This document shows positions 26,371 to 35,126 of a stretch of DNA of 64,000 nt, piece by piece (position 1 is the stretch's first letter; each line of letters opens with the position of its first letter). The stretch comes from Streptomyces sp. Isolate_45 (GTDB taxonomy: Bacteria; Actinomycetota; Actinomycetes; Streptomycetales; Streptomycetaceae): contig NZ_JANFAK020000005.1 in NCBI RefSeq assembly GCF_024721315.2, positions 45,863 through 109,862 on the forward strand, written 5' to 3'. A program made the translations under genes and the position numbers. The notes beneath the pieces are model-generated. The model saw nothing but the letters and a program-made list of their open reading frames with translations, had not been told where the DNA came from and did not search any database.

Positions 26371-26403
26371 CTTCAGCTCCGAAGAAGTCGAGTGGTCAGT
26401 CGA
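26218..26403. repeat. Source copy of the duplicated PH-gene 5' end
   Basis: Matches 11232-11416 almost base for base, covering the first 50 codons of the YdbS-like gene plus about 33 bases upstream. This copy is intact in frame, so it is the likely parent. Confidence 0.85.
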
Positions 26404-26587
26404 TAAGGTTCGGGAAGGCGGGGGGCGCCCTCGGCGGCAGACATCGACTCCACCCCATCCACCCCATCCAGCTCACCGCGCTCGCCGGCCGCCTTCGGCC
26501 GAGTAGAGCGCCCGCCTTCTGACAACAGCAGCACGAAGCCCCACCGCCCGGAATCCTATGGTCGGCGAGGCTTTGTGGTCTTCCAAC

Positions 26588-26760
26588 GCCTGTTACCGGC
26601 CCAGGAAGGTTTTCCGCCACTCCAAGGGCGACATGGTCAGCGTTGCCTCCGCGAGAGCCTGCGCCGAGGCCGTCTTGAGGCTGTTCAACGATGTGTCGAT
26701 CCAGTCCTGCACCAGGCTGTATCCCTGTGCTCGGTACTCCACCGCCTGCACCAGGCACGG
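26588..26760 (-). pseudogene. C-terminal fragment of an unrecognised gene
   Basis: LVQAVEYRAQGYSLVQDWID and TSLNSLKTASAQALAEATLT with MSPLEWRKTFLGR and a stop. It reads as the last 55 residues of a real protein, open from an in-frame stop upstream and without a start. The remaining DNA from 26404 to 27080 shows nothing else. Confidence 0.45.
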
Positions 26761-27080
26761 CCTGCATCACCTCCACCCGGGCCTGATCGCGCCGCGGGCC
26801 ACCCGCGCTCAACGTTCCGGCGGAACATCGTCGGGTCGGCGAGCGCGGACAGGGGCCGAGCCGCACCTGTGCACCTGGCGGCATCACGGCGGGCTCGCCG
26901 CCGCGCCCGGGGACCCCTTCGGGTGGCCGCAGGAAGAGTCCGGTCGAGTTGGGCCGCCCGAACCGGCCGCCGGGAGCCGGGCCCGCAGGTCGATCCCCGA
27001 TCCCCTAGGGTGCTTCGAACAGGCAGAAGTACCCGCGGACCGCGGAGGACCGGCGGCTCACCGACCTGTCTGATGCCATT

Positions 27081-27632
27081 TCACAGCTGGTACGGGTCGG
27101 TAAGGCCCGTTACCGGGACGCTGGAACGCCGGGAGATGTGTCTGGTGAGCTCGCGTACGCCCACGTACGTGCTGTTGAACCTCCACACGGCTTCGCGGCC
27201 GGTCACCCGCGCGGTGAACGCCAACTCGTAGGCAACGGCGCTGCCCGCCGGAAGCGAGTTGATGGCGAACTGCGTCTTCTCGCCCTCCATCGACCGGATT
27301 TCCGACCACGCCACGCTGACCACGCGCCTGCCGGCGGTATCTACGAACCCCTCCGAGAACAGGTAGAGCCCACCACGCACACGCTGGAACCAGACGTAAC
27401 CCCACGAGGTGACGATCAACAGGCCGACCGTCACAACGCCGCGGCCCCAGGCGTTCTCCGGCCCGTTGAACAGGAAGTTCACGACGACGACGAGGATCAC
27501 CAGACACACGGCCGCCCCGCCGAGACCGGGGCGGCGGCGCACCCGCCGCTCGAACTCGCCGAGGTTCTCACGGGCAGCGTGGGCCAGCACGCGGGACGCC
27601 GGCGTTTCAGTTGGCTTGCCGGTCCCGACCAT
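27081..27632 (-). CDS. Membrane-anchored PH-like hypothetical protein
   Basis: A 183-residue protein starting MVGTGKPTETPASRVLAHAA. Two hydrophobic segments (about 38-55, LGGAAVCLVILVVVVNFLFN, and 65-80, VVTVGLLIVTSWGYVWFQ) precede a beta-rich domain, GLYLFSEGFVDTAGRRVVSV and AWSEIRSMEGEKTQF, that resembles PH-like or DUF6585-type domains. Function unknown. No partner gene; its upstream side is a Tn3 scrap. Confidence 0.65.
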   Translation of the reverse strand: MVGTGKPTETPASRVLAHAARENLGEFERRVRRRPGLGGAAVCLVILVVVVNFLFNGPENAWGRGVVTVGLLIVTSWGYVWFQRVRGGLYLFSEGFVDTAGRRVVSVAWSEIRSMEGEKTQFAINSLPAGSAVAYELAFTARVTGREAVWRFNSTYVGVRELTRHISRRSSVPVTGLTDPYQL

Positions 27633-27654
27633 CGGGTCATGATAGCGAGCCAAC

Positions 27655-27945
27655 CACTCTCGACCGCCGGGCCCGTGTCCAGCGCCGCGACGAACCGAAA
27701 ACCTCCGAACGCGTACTGCTCGATGCCGGTCGTCAGCACTGGGGCAAGGGACGGCTCGTCTCCGTCGACGGCCTGCGCCTCGTTGTCCCGGTCCGCACCA
27801 TTCAACGCCGGCCGCCCCCAGCCCCAAGTACTTCGCGAAGAAGAGGGGCATCTCCCGGCTGAACTCCATCAGCGACCAGGTCATCGAGATCGGGCAGATG
27901 GTCGTGCCCGGCACCCCGCGCGACTCCCTGCAATCGAACGAACCT
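27655..27945 (+). pseudogene. Tn3-family transposase fragment
   Basis: Two frames give QHWGKGRLVSVDGLRLVVPV-RTI and then PKYFAKKRGISRLNSISDQV and MVVPGTPRDSL, which match the catalytic part of Tn3-type DDE transposases. One frame change falls near 27805. Only about 95 residues of a roughly 1000-residue protein remain. No 38-bp ends were found. Confidence 0.65.
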
Positions 27946-28142
27946 GTCCCCCTCCGCGGCCGCTCCCCAAGGTCTGTGCCAGAACCACAGCCCGTGAACA
28001 AGGCCAAACCCCGGTCGTCCACCCAGCTGACGGGGGGTAACCCCACCTTCAAGCGGGTGGTTGGCGGTATCCCGGGTCGGGACCTTGAACGAAAACACTG
28101 GGTCCAGATCAGGTCGTCACCCACCAGCGACAGGAGTTTTTC

Positions 28143-29390
28143 GTGTACGAGCACGGGCACGGGCACGCAGCCAATGGGTCACGTACGTCCACGACGGGTA
28201 GCCGCAGCCGCGGGGAACGCAGGCTGCGGGTCGCTGTCGTCGGGGCGGTCGCCACGGTCGTGATGAGCGCCGGTCTCGCCCTGCCGGCGTCGGCTGCCGG
28301 CACCGCGGACCTCTCGGCGGCACGAGGCGGCCACGCGGCCACCCGGGCGGCCCTGGACTCGGTCGTCCGGGACGGGGCGCCCGGGGGCATCGTCCTCGCC
28401 GAGCAGGGGCACGACACCTGGGCGGGACATGCGGGCACTGCGGATCTCGCAACCGGCCGCAAGCCGCGGGCCGATGACCGCTTCCGGATCGGCTCGATCA
28501 CCAAGACGTTCGTAGCCACGGTGATACTGCAGCTGGAGGAGGAAGGGAAGCTGAGCCTGGACGACACGGTGGACCACTGGCTGCCGGGCCTGGTGCAGGG
28601 TAATGGGCACGACGGCAGCAAGATCAGGCTACGGCAGATCCTCAACCACACCAGCGGCATCTACAGCTACACCGACGACCATGACTTCAAGCGCAAGGAG
28701 TTCGGCACCGACTTCCTCAAGCACCGCTACGACACGTGGACTCCCCGCCAGATCGTCCGGTTGGCCATGACACACCGGCCGACCTTTGCCCCCGGCGACG
28801 GCTGGAGCTACTCCGACACCAACTACGTCATCGCCTCCATGGTGATCCAAAAGGCAACCGGCCGCTCCTACGCCCACGAGATCGAGCAGCGCATCCTGAG
28901 CCCCCTGCACCTGGACTCCACGAGTCTGCCGGGCACCCGCGCCCGCGTACCCGGACCCAGCGGACGCGCCTACTCGAAGCTGACCGGGGAGCTCGCCGGG
29001 CCGGGAGAGCCGAACAGCACCACCTACGACGTCACCGAACTCAACCCCTCCTTCGCGGGCGCCGCCGGAGAAATGATTTCCAGCAACCAAGACCTCAACC
29101 GGTTCTACCGGGCCCTGTTCTCCGGTCGGCTCCTGAAGGAGCCTCAGCTGAAGGAGATGATGACGACCGTCTCGATCAAGAACATGCCGACCTTCTCCTA
29201 CGGCCTGGGACTGATGAGGATGACGTTGTCGTGCGGTACCGAGGTATGGGGGCACAACGGCGGCATTCAGGGCTCCATCTCGCAGACCATGGCGACGGCA
29301 GACGGAGATCACGTGCTGTCGCTGAACTTCAACGGCGACTGGAACGTCCACGAACAGCGGGTCGTCGAAGCCGAATTCTGCGGCGCCTGA
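28143..29390 (+). CDS. Secreted serine hydrolase, beta-lactamase/DD-peptidase (R61) family
   Basis: A 415-residue exported enzyme. A basic N-terminus and hydrophobic segment (29-50) with ALPASAAG form a signal peptide. Catalytic motifs of the family: SITK (Ser118-Lys121), YSDTN at 223-227 in place of the usual YSN, and HNGG near residue 370; HTSG at 169-172 is also typical. This matches D-alanyl-D-alanine carboxypeptidases and class C-like esterases, which act on cell-wall peptides or small amides and esters outside the cell. GTG 28143 follows CAGGAG at 6 bases. The gene stands alone between transposon scraps. Confidence 0.9.
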   Translation: MYEHGHGHAANGSRTSTTGSRSRGERRLRVAVVGAVATVVMSAGLALPASAAGTADLSAARGGHAATRAALDSVVRDGAPGGIVLAEQGHDTWAGHAGTADLATGRKPRADDRFRIGSITKTFVATVILQLEEEGKLSLDDTVDHWLPGLVQGNGHDGSKIRLRQILNHTSGIYSYTDDHDFKRKEFGTDFLKHRYDTWTPRQIVRLAMTHRPTFAPGDGWSYSDTNYVIASMVIQKATGRSYAHEIEQRILSPLHLDSTSLPGTRARVPGPSGRAYSKLTGELAGPGEPNSTTYDVTELNPSFAGAAGEMISSNQDLNRFYRALFSGRLLKEPQLKEMMTTVSIKNMPTFSYGLGLMRMTLSCGTEVWGHNGGIQGSISQTMATADGDHVLSLNFNGDWNVHEQRVVEAEFCGA

Positions 29391-29489
29391 GCTTGACTCG
29401 GGGATCTCGGAGCGTCGAGGTCAGATGCCAAGGCGTCGGGACGCGCTCCGGCCATCACGCTCGCGGGCAGCCGCCGACACCTTTGGGCG

Positions 29490-29690
29490 ATGGTTCTCGG
29501 ATCATGTCGGAGCCAGATGATGAGGGCTGCGAGGGTGACGGTGCCGAGGTGGATGTGGGCGCGTTTCTCGTAGCGGGTGGCGACGGCGCGGAAGCCCTTG
29601 AGCCGGTTGATGGCGCGTTCGACGGTGTTGCGCTTCTTGTATCGCTCGCTGCCGAAGCTGGTGGGCCGGCCGCCGCGTGAACCGCGGTTC
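29490..29690 (-). pseudogene. IS5-family transposase, C-terminal fragment
   Basis: SRGGRPTSFGSERYKKRNTV-ERAINRLKGFRAVATRYEKR matches the Y-x2-R-x3-E region containing the last catalytic Glu of IS5 transposases, followed by TLAALIIWLR. No N-terminal part is present upstream (29700-30100), where I see no gene. Confidence 0.75.
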
Positions 29691-30119
29691 TTGCGGCACC
29701 CGCCTCCACCCGCGCTCATCCGGCGGACACACGACCAGGCGCGCCGGATTCGTCGTGCCCCCGGCGTCCGGGCGGGTACTCAGCAGCGCCGCGGATCCGG
29801 CTCCACCGGGCTTGGCGGGCGTACCGTGGAAGTGCGGGCGGCACGTCCCCCGATGCCGCGGTCGAGAGTGCCGCCCCGCCCGGACTCCCCGCGCCCGCCC
29901 GCACTGCCGGCCGGGACACGCGAGGGTGAACGTGAACCACTTCATCCAACCGCAGCCGAACGACAAGGCCCTGATACACCGTGGTGTACCAAGGCCGAAG
30001 TCGGACCGGTCGTACTGCCCAGAGCGCTCTGGGCACCGGACCTGACCCGCACACCCATGTCGGCACGGACTGCCCACGAGCCTATCCACGCCCGGGGCCG
30101 GGCCCGCGCCCGGCCCGGG

Positions 30120-30230
30120 TCAGTTCCGTCCCGGGAGCCGGCCCAGCCAGCCATCGGCACGCTTCTCGCGCGCCCAGGCCACTGCCGCTTCCTCGCGTTC
30201 GCGGGCCTCCCCGGCCTCGCGGTCGGCCAC
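30120..30230 (-). CDS. Very small ORF, probably the 3' end of a lost gene
   Basis: A 36-residue frame, ADREAGEAREREEAAVAWAR then EKRADGWLGRLPGRN, with strong coding bias and charged helix pattern. A GTG at 30230 could start it, but in-frame sequence continues upstream for nine codons to a stop without a better start or ribosome site. A strong GC hairpin (about 30090-30117) lies just after its stop. Function unknown. Confidence 0.3.
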   Translation of the reverse strand: MADREAGEAREREEAAVAWAREKRADGWLGRLPGRN

Positions 30231-30437
30231 GGACGTAATACTCGACTGAGCCGAAGCTCAGTAGTTGTCACCGGGAGAGCCGGGTGACGTGGCGCGCGGG
30301 ATCGAATGAAGCAGCGTGGTTGTCACCAACGAGGCGCGCGGCTTGTCACACATGCTCATTCAGCAGCCCTTCTGTCACGAGTACCGCGACTGGCTACGGT
30401 CATGAGAAGCACTGCCCGTCGGCTACGACGCCCGTGA

Positions 30438-30851
30438 TCATTCCACTGTCAGTAAGAAGATAACTGTGCCCGGGCAGAGGAAGATCCCGCACAGGAAGAC
30501 CGCCGTGAAGAGCGTGATGGCGACACGTGCGCTCAACACGCTCCAGAACTCCGCCCGCCGACCGTCGGGAGTGTCGATGCGCCAGTCCGACGGGATGTCC
30601 ACGCTTCCTTCGGCGATGGCCGGCGCGGCCCTGTGCACGTCCCCTGGGTGGAAGTAATGGAAGGTCGGCTCCGCCCCCCACGTGCCCCGGCTTTCCCCGC
30701 CGACCCTGCGGACGCGGACATCCTCACGATAGGCGACACCCGGTAGCCAGTTCTTACGCACCGGCCACAGCTTCGCGACCTCGTCACTGCTAAGACGGGG
30801 CTCTTCCTCATGCGCTGACTTTGGTGTTCCCGGATCCGGCGTGTGCGGCAT
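30438..30851 (-). CDS. Hypothetical C-tail-anchored membrane protein
   Basis: A 137-residue protein: a soluble acidic N-terminal region (HEEEPRLSSDEVAKLWPVRK, FHYFHPGDVHRAAPAIAEGS) and one hydrophobic segment at the C-terminus (about 112-135, ITLFTAVFLCGIFLCPGTVI). The ATG 30851 is preceded by GGGGGAGG. No family recognised. It seems monocistronic. Confidence 0.55.
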   Translation of the reverse strand: MPHTPDPGTPKSAHEEEPRLSSDEVAKLWPVRKNWLPGVAYREDVRVRRVGGESRGTWGAEPTFHYFHPGDVHRAAPAIAEGSVDIPSDWRIDTPDGRRAEFWSVLSARVAITLFTAVFLCGIFLCPGTVIFLLTVE

Positions 30852-31089
30852 GCCTCCCCCTCGATGCAGCAGGCCTCCCGTACACATCCGCTGCCCCGCA
30901 TGCCGATAGGGCGCCTGCGGCACAACGCGATACGGGATAGGTGCAGCCGACCCTTCCGGACCATCAGGCACGCGCGCGACCCCCGACACCCCGCCGGAAG
31001 GACGCGGACCTGCCGCCGGTCGCGAAGAGTCGACTGCGGTTGTTCTCAACAGCTTTGAGACTGTTCGCCTCTCAGGGACAACGGACTGT
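30852..31089. other. Non-coding stretch before the hairpin element
   Basis: No gene seen. It leads into the hairpin repeat that begins at 31090. Confidence 0.4.
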
Positions 31090-31215
31090 GTGCCACATGG
31101 AAAAGTCCCGACACCTGACGCTGACGCCACCACCGCGGCGGCACCCACCCCCGGCGCAGATCAGATGGGGGTGGAACGCGTCAGGTGTCAGGACCCGGGC
31201 CGCCCCGACAGCCCC
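31090..31215. repeat. Hairpin element, copy 1
   Basis: Starts GTGCCACA, then arms 31105-31121 and 31178-31194 (17 bases, one mismatch; core GACACCTGACGC / GCGTCAGGTGTC) around a 56-base loop, then GACCCGGGCCGCC. A second copy with the same order lies at 41232-41365. The arms of the two copies differ by a matched A-T to G-C change, so the paired structure is conserved. Confidence 0.6.
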
Positions 31216-31506
31216 GGGGAGGGAACACGAAGTCGCGGCCGAGACCAGCATCGACCAGATCGCCCGTGACCTCGCGATCTGGATGGCCGCCCGCGACTTC
31301 CCCGGACGACCCACCCAGCACTCCAGCCACTCCTAAAACACGGCCGTAGGCGCGCCGCACTGCCGCTGGAGCAGAGCGCTCGTCCCTCCAGGCCGCGGGC
31401 CTGACGTCTACCACCGAACTTCCCGGCCCTGCTTGCCATCGCCCGCGGCGCCAAGCTCCACGAGAACCTCAAGGTGATCGGGCGGCGTCCGCAGTCAACG
31501 CCCGGC
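31216..31506 (+). other. Stretch with a possible C-terminal gene remnant
   Basis: From about 31428 a plus-strand frame reads LLAIARGAKLHENLKVIGRR and TWQVIVFPGAPDEA to a stop near 31554. It looks like the tail of a lost gene. Nothing else is seen. Confidence 0.3.
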
Positions 31507-31523
31507 ATTACCTGGCAGGTAAT
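31507..31523. promoter_or_regulatory. Palindrome ATTACCTG-G-CAGGTAAT upstream of the NTF2-like gene
   Basis: Perfect 8-bp arms around one base, AT-rich in a GC-rich background, 79 bases before the start at 31602. This form is typical of MarR/GntR-class operators. A second looser repeat, TTGATC-N9-GATCAA, lies at 31551-31571. No regulator gene is adjacent. Confidence 0.45.
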
Positions 31524-31601
31524 CGTTTTCCCCGGCGCCCCCGACGAAGCTTGATCCATCGCAGCGATCAAACAATCAAACGATCAGGAACGAGGAACAG
31601 C

Positions 31602-32600
31602 ATGAGCATACGGCGGCACACGCGCACCGGACTGCTCGCGGGGGCCACTCTCCTCGCCGGCCTCACCATCGGCGCGCCGACCATCGCCAATGCGACCGCC
31701 GAGGGCGGCGCGTGCGCTGAGGTCCGCGAAAAGGTTGACCGCCTCGAAGGACGGATCACCCCGAACGCCTGCGCCTTCATGAAGCGGCAGATCGCCTTCG
31801 GCGAGGCCCCTGGCCTCCAGACCTACCTGGACATCTTCGACGAGGAAGCCAGCCTCTGGGAGGCCGGCGCCAAGCCCCAGCGCGGCCACGAACTGATCGG
31901 CGCCTCGATCACCAACTCACTCCGCCTCGCCCCGGACTTGCGCTACCGCGGCACGGACGTGGTCGCCGACGGCTCGGTGATGATGTTCGGCCAGCAGAAC
32001 ACGATCACCCTGAAGGGCAAGAAGGTCAGCTACCCGCAGATCGCCCGCAACGTCCTCGGCGACGACGGCAAGACCATCCAGGCCCGCCGCTACTACGACC
32101 GCTACGAGCTGTTCGAAGTCCTACCCGAATCGCAGCGGCCTCGCCCCCTCTTCGCCGGCATCGCCGACCCCGCCGGCCCCGGCCCGCGCGGAGCGGCCCC
32201 CGACCGGTTCCACGTCCAGGAAATCCCCGCCCGCCTCGCCGCCTGGAACAGCGGGGACGCTGCCGCGCTGGCCGCCCGCACCGGCAACGCCAAGTTGGCC
32301 GGGCCCGGCCTTGACCGGTCGCTGACCACCCAGGAGGGCAAGACCGCCTACCTGCAGCGGCTGTTCGAGAACGCCGACGTCGAGTTCAAGGCCGGCCAGG
32401 TCGCATTCGGCCGCACCACCACATACGTCGAGTGGCACGGCACGATGACCGACCCCGGCGACCCCAGGGGCACCGGCATCCCTTTCGGGATCGTCGAGCG
32501 GATCGGCCCCAAGGGCGAATGGGAGCTCTACTTCGATACCCTGCCGGTGATCGCGGACCAGAACACGATCAGCGGCCTGTTCAAGGCACTCGCCAGCTGA
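31602..32600 (+). CDS. Secreted protein with two NTF2/SnoaL-like domains
   Basis: A 332-residue exported protein. Signal peptide at residues 1-32 (basic SIRRHTRTGLLAGATLLAGL, cleavage near ANA-TA). Two similar alpha+beta cone domains follow: one at about 50-165 (FGEAPGLQTYLDIFDEEASL, PQRGHELIGASITNSLRL) and one at 205-325 (RLAAWNSGDAAALAARTGNA, YVEWHGTM, GIVERIGPKGEWELYFDT). NTF2-like proteins are ketosteroid-isomerase-type enzymes or ligand binders. GAGGA lies 5 bases before the ATG. A palindrome upstream may control it. Confidence 0.75.
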   Translation: MSIRRHTRTGLLAGATLLAGLTIGAPTIANATAEGGACAEVREKVDRLEGRITPNACAFMKRQIAFGEAPGLQTYLDIFDEEASLWEAGAKPQRGHELIGASITNSLRLAPDLRYRGTDVVADGSVMMFGQQNTITLKGKKVSYPQIARNVLGDDGKTIQARRYYDRYELFEVLPESQRPRPLFAGIADPAGPGPRGAAPDRFHVQEIPARLAAWNSGDAAALAARTGNAKLAGPGLDRSLTTQEGKTAYLQRLFENADVEFKAGQVAFGRTTTYVEWHGTMTDPGDPRGTGIPFGIVERIGPKGEWELYFDTLPVIADQNTISGLFKALAS

Positions 32601-32833
32601 CTCGGTCCTCAACGACCGGCGTCGAATGGCGCGTCGACCTTGATCACTCGGCTCTGTGACATGTCCGGGAAGGCGCGTCGACCTACCCGTTTGCGGAGCC
32701 AACGGCCTCGACCGCACGGACCTTCGCCCCGGGGGCGGAGGGGCCGCTCCATTGGTCGATGGCTTTGTCGGCGAGTCACGGGTTCTGGCAAAGGCCTTCC
32801 GGCCGAATGACCGGCGCACCACCTGCTGGTTCG

Positions 32834-34115
32834 TCAGCCATTCGTACGGCGTACGACGGGCGAGGCCGCAGGAGCGTCCGGGTCCGTGAACACCCCGATG
32901 TAACTGTTCACGAGGCGAGGTACGGATTCCAGGGATTCGGGTCTGTCGGCACCTGTCCGGGCATCCAGGAGCACCGTCTCATCGTCGACCTTCGCGTAGA
33001 CCAACCCGTGCCATACGGCCGTGACGTCGATGGATCGGCGGGTTTGCGTGGGAAGGGCCCAGAGTTGCCGACCGCTCTTGGCGTCCAGGCCAACGGTGAC
33101 CCCGTGGTCGTCGCTGCACACGACGGTGGTCGTGACCGGGTCATTCACGCAACGGACCGGTACGTTCCGCATGCTGTGCTCGGTCGCTCGACTGCCAGTC
33201 GCCAGGTTCAACAGGGGCAAGTCCTCACCCGTACCGAGTCTCTTGGTCTGGACGGCAACGAAGTTAGGGCCGGCCGGGCCCACCGCGAAGAAGTCCTCGC
33301 TGTGCACTCCACTCCACGCGGGCTGCCCGTCCGCCGCGCGGACCCCGTAGAGCTTCGAGTCGCCCATCTCCCCCTCGCGCAGGGCGACGTTGCCATCCCC
33401 CACCGCGACGGCTGTGACGCGGGCCTTGGACCACAACAGGGATTTGGTGACGAGGTCGACGGCGGCGACGAAGCTGTTGTCCCCCGGTCCATGTCCGTAG
33501 CTGATCACGGCCGTAGTACCGGAAACGCCGACGATAGAGAGGATTGGGAGCCCACCGGGCCTGGTCAGGAACGTGACAGCCTCATTCGTGACCCTGAAAC
33601 TCCATGCCGCCTCGGAGGTATTCGCATCGACGGCAAGGATTTCCAACTCGTGGTGACCACGTTCCGTCCCTTTGCCCTCGACGGCGATGGGGAACGCGGT
33701 GAGGACGACGGTGCGGTCGGCGACCTTTGTCACAGTGGGCGTTCAGGCGCTGTTCCCGTTGCCCACGGACCAGTTGGACCGATGCGAGCCGTACGCCGGG
33801 TCACCGCGTCGAATCCCACGAGACCCTCGCCGGTGCTCATCCATGTCGTCGTCCCTTCCAGAGTGAAGGGAAGCGGATCCTTCCGGTTCCTCGCGCCCGA
33901 CCACGGCAGGTCGTGACCCTCCGTCGCGAATTTCAGCGGCGGATCGTACCCCTGCGGCGCGGCAGGCGCGGCAGGCGCGGCAGGCGCGGGCATGCTCTCC
34001 TCGCTGCCACCGGGAGGGCTGTCCCCCTTGGCACTGCACCCTGAGCCGACGCCAATGCCAGCACCAGACCGCATGCGCTCAGAGTCCATCTGACCTTGCG
34101 AGTTCTCGAACGCAT
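32834..34115 (-). pseudogene. PQQ-like beta-propeller lipoprotein, two frameshifts
   Basis: Three frames join in order. Start 34115: MRSRTRKVRWTLSACGLVLA-LAS, a lipoprotein-type signal. Near 34050 the frame shifts to GSGCSAKGDSPPGGSEESMP (the lipobox Cys) and an Ala-Pro-rich spacer, then FATEGHDLPWSGARNRKDPL and FDAVTRRTARIGPTGPW. Near 33735 a second shift leads to TKVADRTVVLTAFPIAVEGK and propeller blades such as LDAKSGRQLWALPTQT to a stop at 32834. Intact relatives are extracytoplasmic lipoproteins of unknown role, often beside kinases. Both shifts are small, so sequencing error is possible. Confidence 0.7.
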
Positions 34116-34370
34116 GGCGCCCCCCGGAACCGGCCCGACCGAGTGGGCGGCACCACGCAGCCCACCTGCCTACCCACGACATTGTCATGCCCGATTGATC
34201 CGTGTGTACCCGGTCGACGCAATCATGGCTGGGACCATCCGCTCATCGTCGCTGTGGCGGCTTTGCACCGCCCTCACCGCGGACCCGGACCCATGGGCGC
34301 GCTCGCCCGTTCCGGTCACCCTCGACCGAGGGGATCAGGAGTAGGGGCTCCACCGGCCGAAGCGGGCCAT

Positions 34371-34574
34371 TCATTGGATCGCGGCCTTCTCGTCCAGGCC
34401 GAGCGCGGCCGCGGCCTGGGCGGTGGTCAGGTCGGCGCGGGTGCCACGGGCAGCCCGATACCCGACCCGCTCGGCGACGACCTCCAACCGGCGGGCCGCA
34501 CGCACCGCAGCAGCCGGGGACGTCCTCGTCAGCTTCTCGATCTCCTCCTCCGGCCGCTCCAGCAACAGGGTCAC
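34371..34574 (-). CDS. Small helical ORF, possibly a gene fragment
   Basis: A 67-residue frame, MTLLLERPEEEIEKLTRTSP and AAVRAARRLEVVAERVGYRA, ending TTAQAAAALGLDEKAAIQ, with clear coding bias. No ribosome site is visible before the GTG start at 34574, and upstream in-frame sequence is not convincing. It may be the tail of a lost regulator. The rest of 34116-35126 shows no other gene. Confidence 0.35.
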   Translation of the reverse strand: MTLLLERPEEEIEKLTRTSPAAAVRAARRLEVVAERVGYRAARGTRADLTTAQAAAALGLDEKAAIQ

Positions 34575-35126
34575 AGAGTCCGGCAGCGGGATGGCGCCGG
34601 ACTCGACCCGGGCGGTGTGGCCGTCACAGTCCCGCTCACAGGCATCCGCCTGCTCATCGCCGGTCTCCTCCAGCCCTTCGCCCGCGATCGACGTCCGGTC
34701 GAGACGGTACTCCGGACCCGTCCAGCCACAGGAACAGACCGCGCGCAGTGCGGCCGCTCGGGGGCCACGACACCCTCCCCGTCATCCGACCGTCGGGCGA
34801 GGTCCGGTCGGACCCGACCCGTCTCCGACCATGCAGCAGCCCACTCCGGTGCTGGACCGAATCCGCGGACGGGCGACCGGGCCCGGGGCTCCGTCCTCCC
34901 CGCACACCAGCGGCCGTCCGCGGCTCGCTCGCGTGTACGAGTTCGACGCCTGGCGGGGTACGTGACGGCGCCGCCCGGACGGCGCCGCCCGGGCGTCTCT
35001 TCGAGCGTGCGGCCGATGACGTTCCCACCGGATGACCGCTTCCACACTGCGAACACCGCTCACTCTCCCTACTGTCGGTAGATGGAGCACGACAGGGCAT
35101 GACCGTCCGAACCCGGAGGAGCCCCC

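Noticed and set aside
30090..30117. GC-rich hairpin as a regulatory RNA
   Set aside because: One bulged stem next to a gene tail; it is better explained as a terminator of the lost gene.
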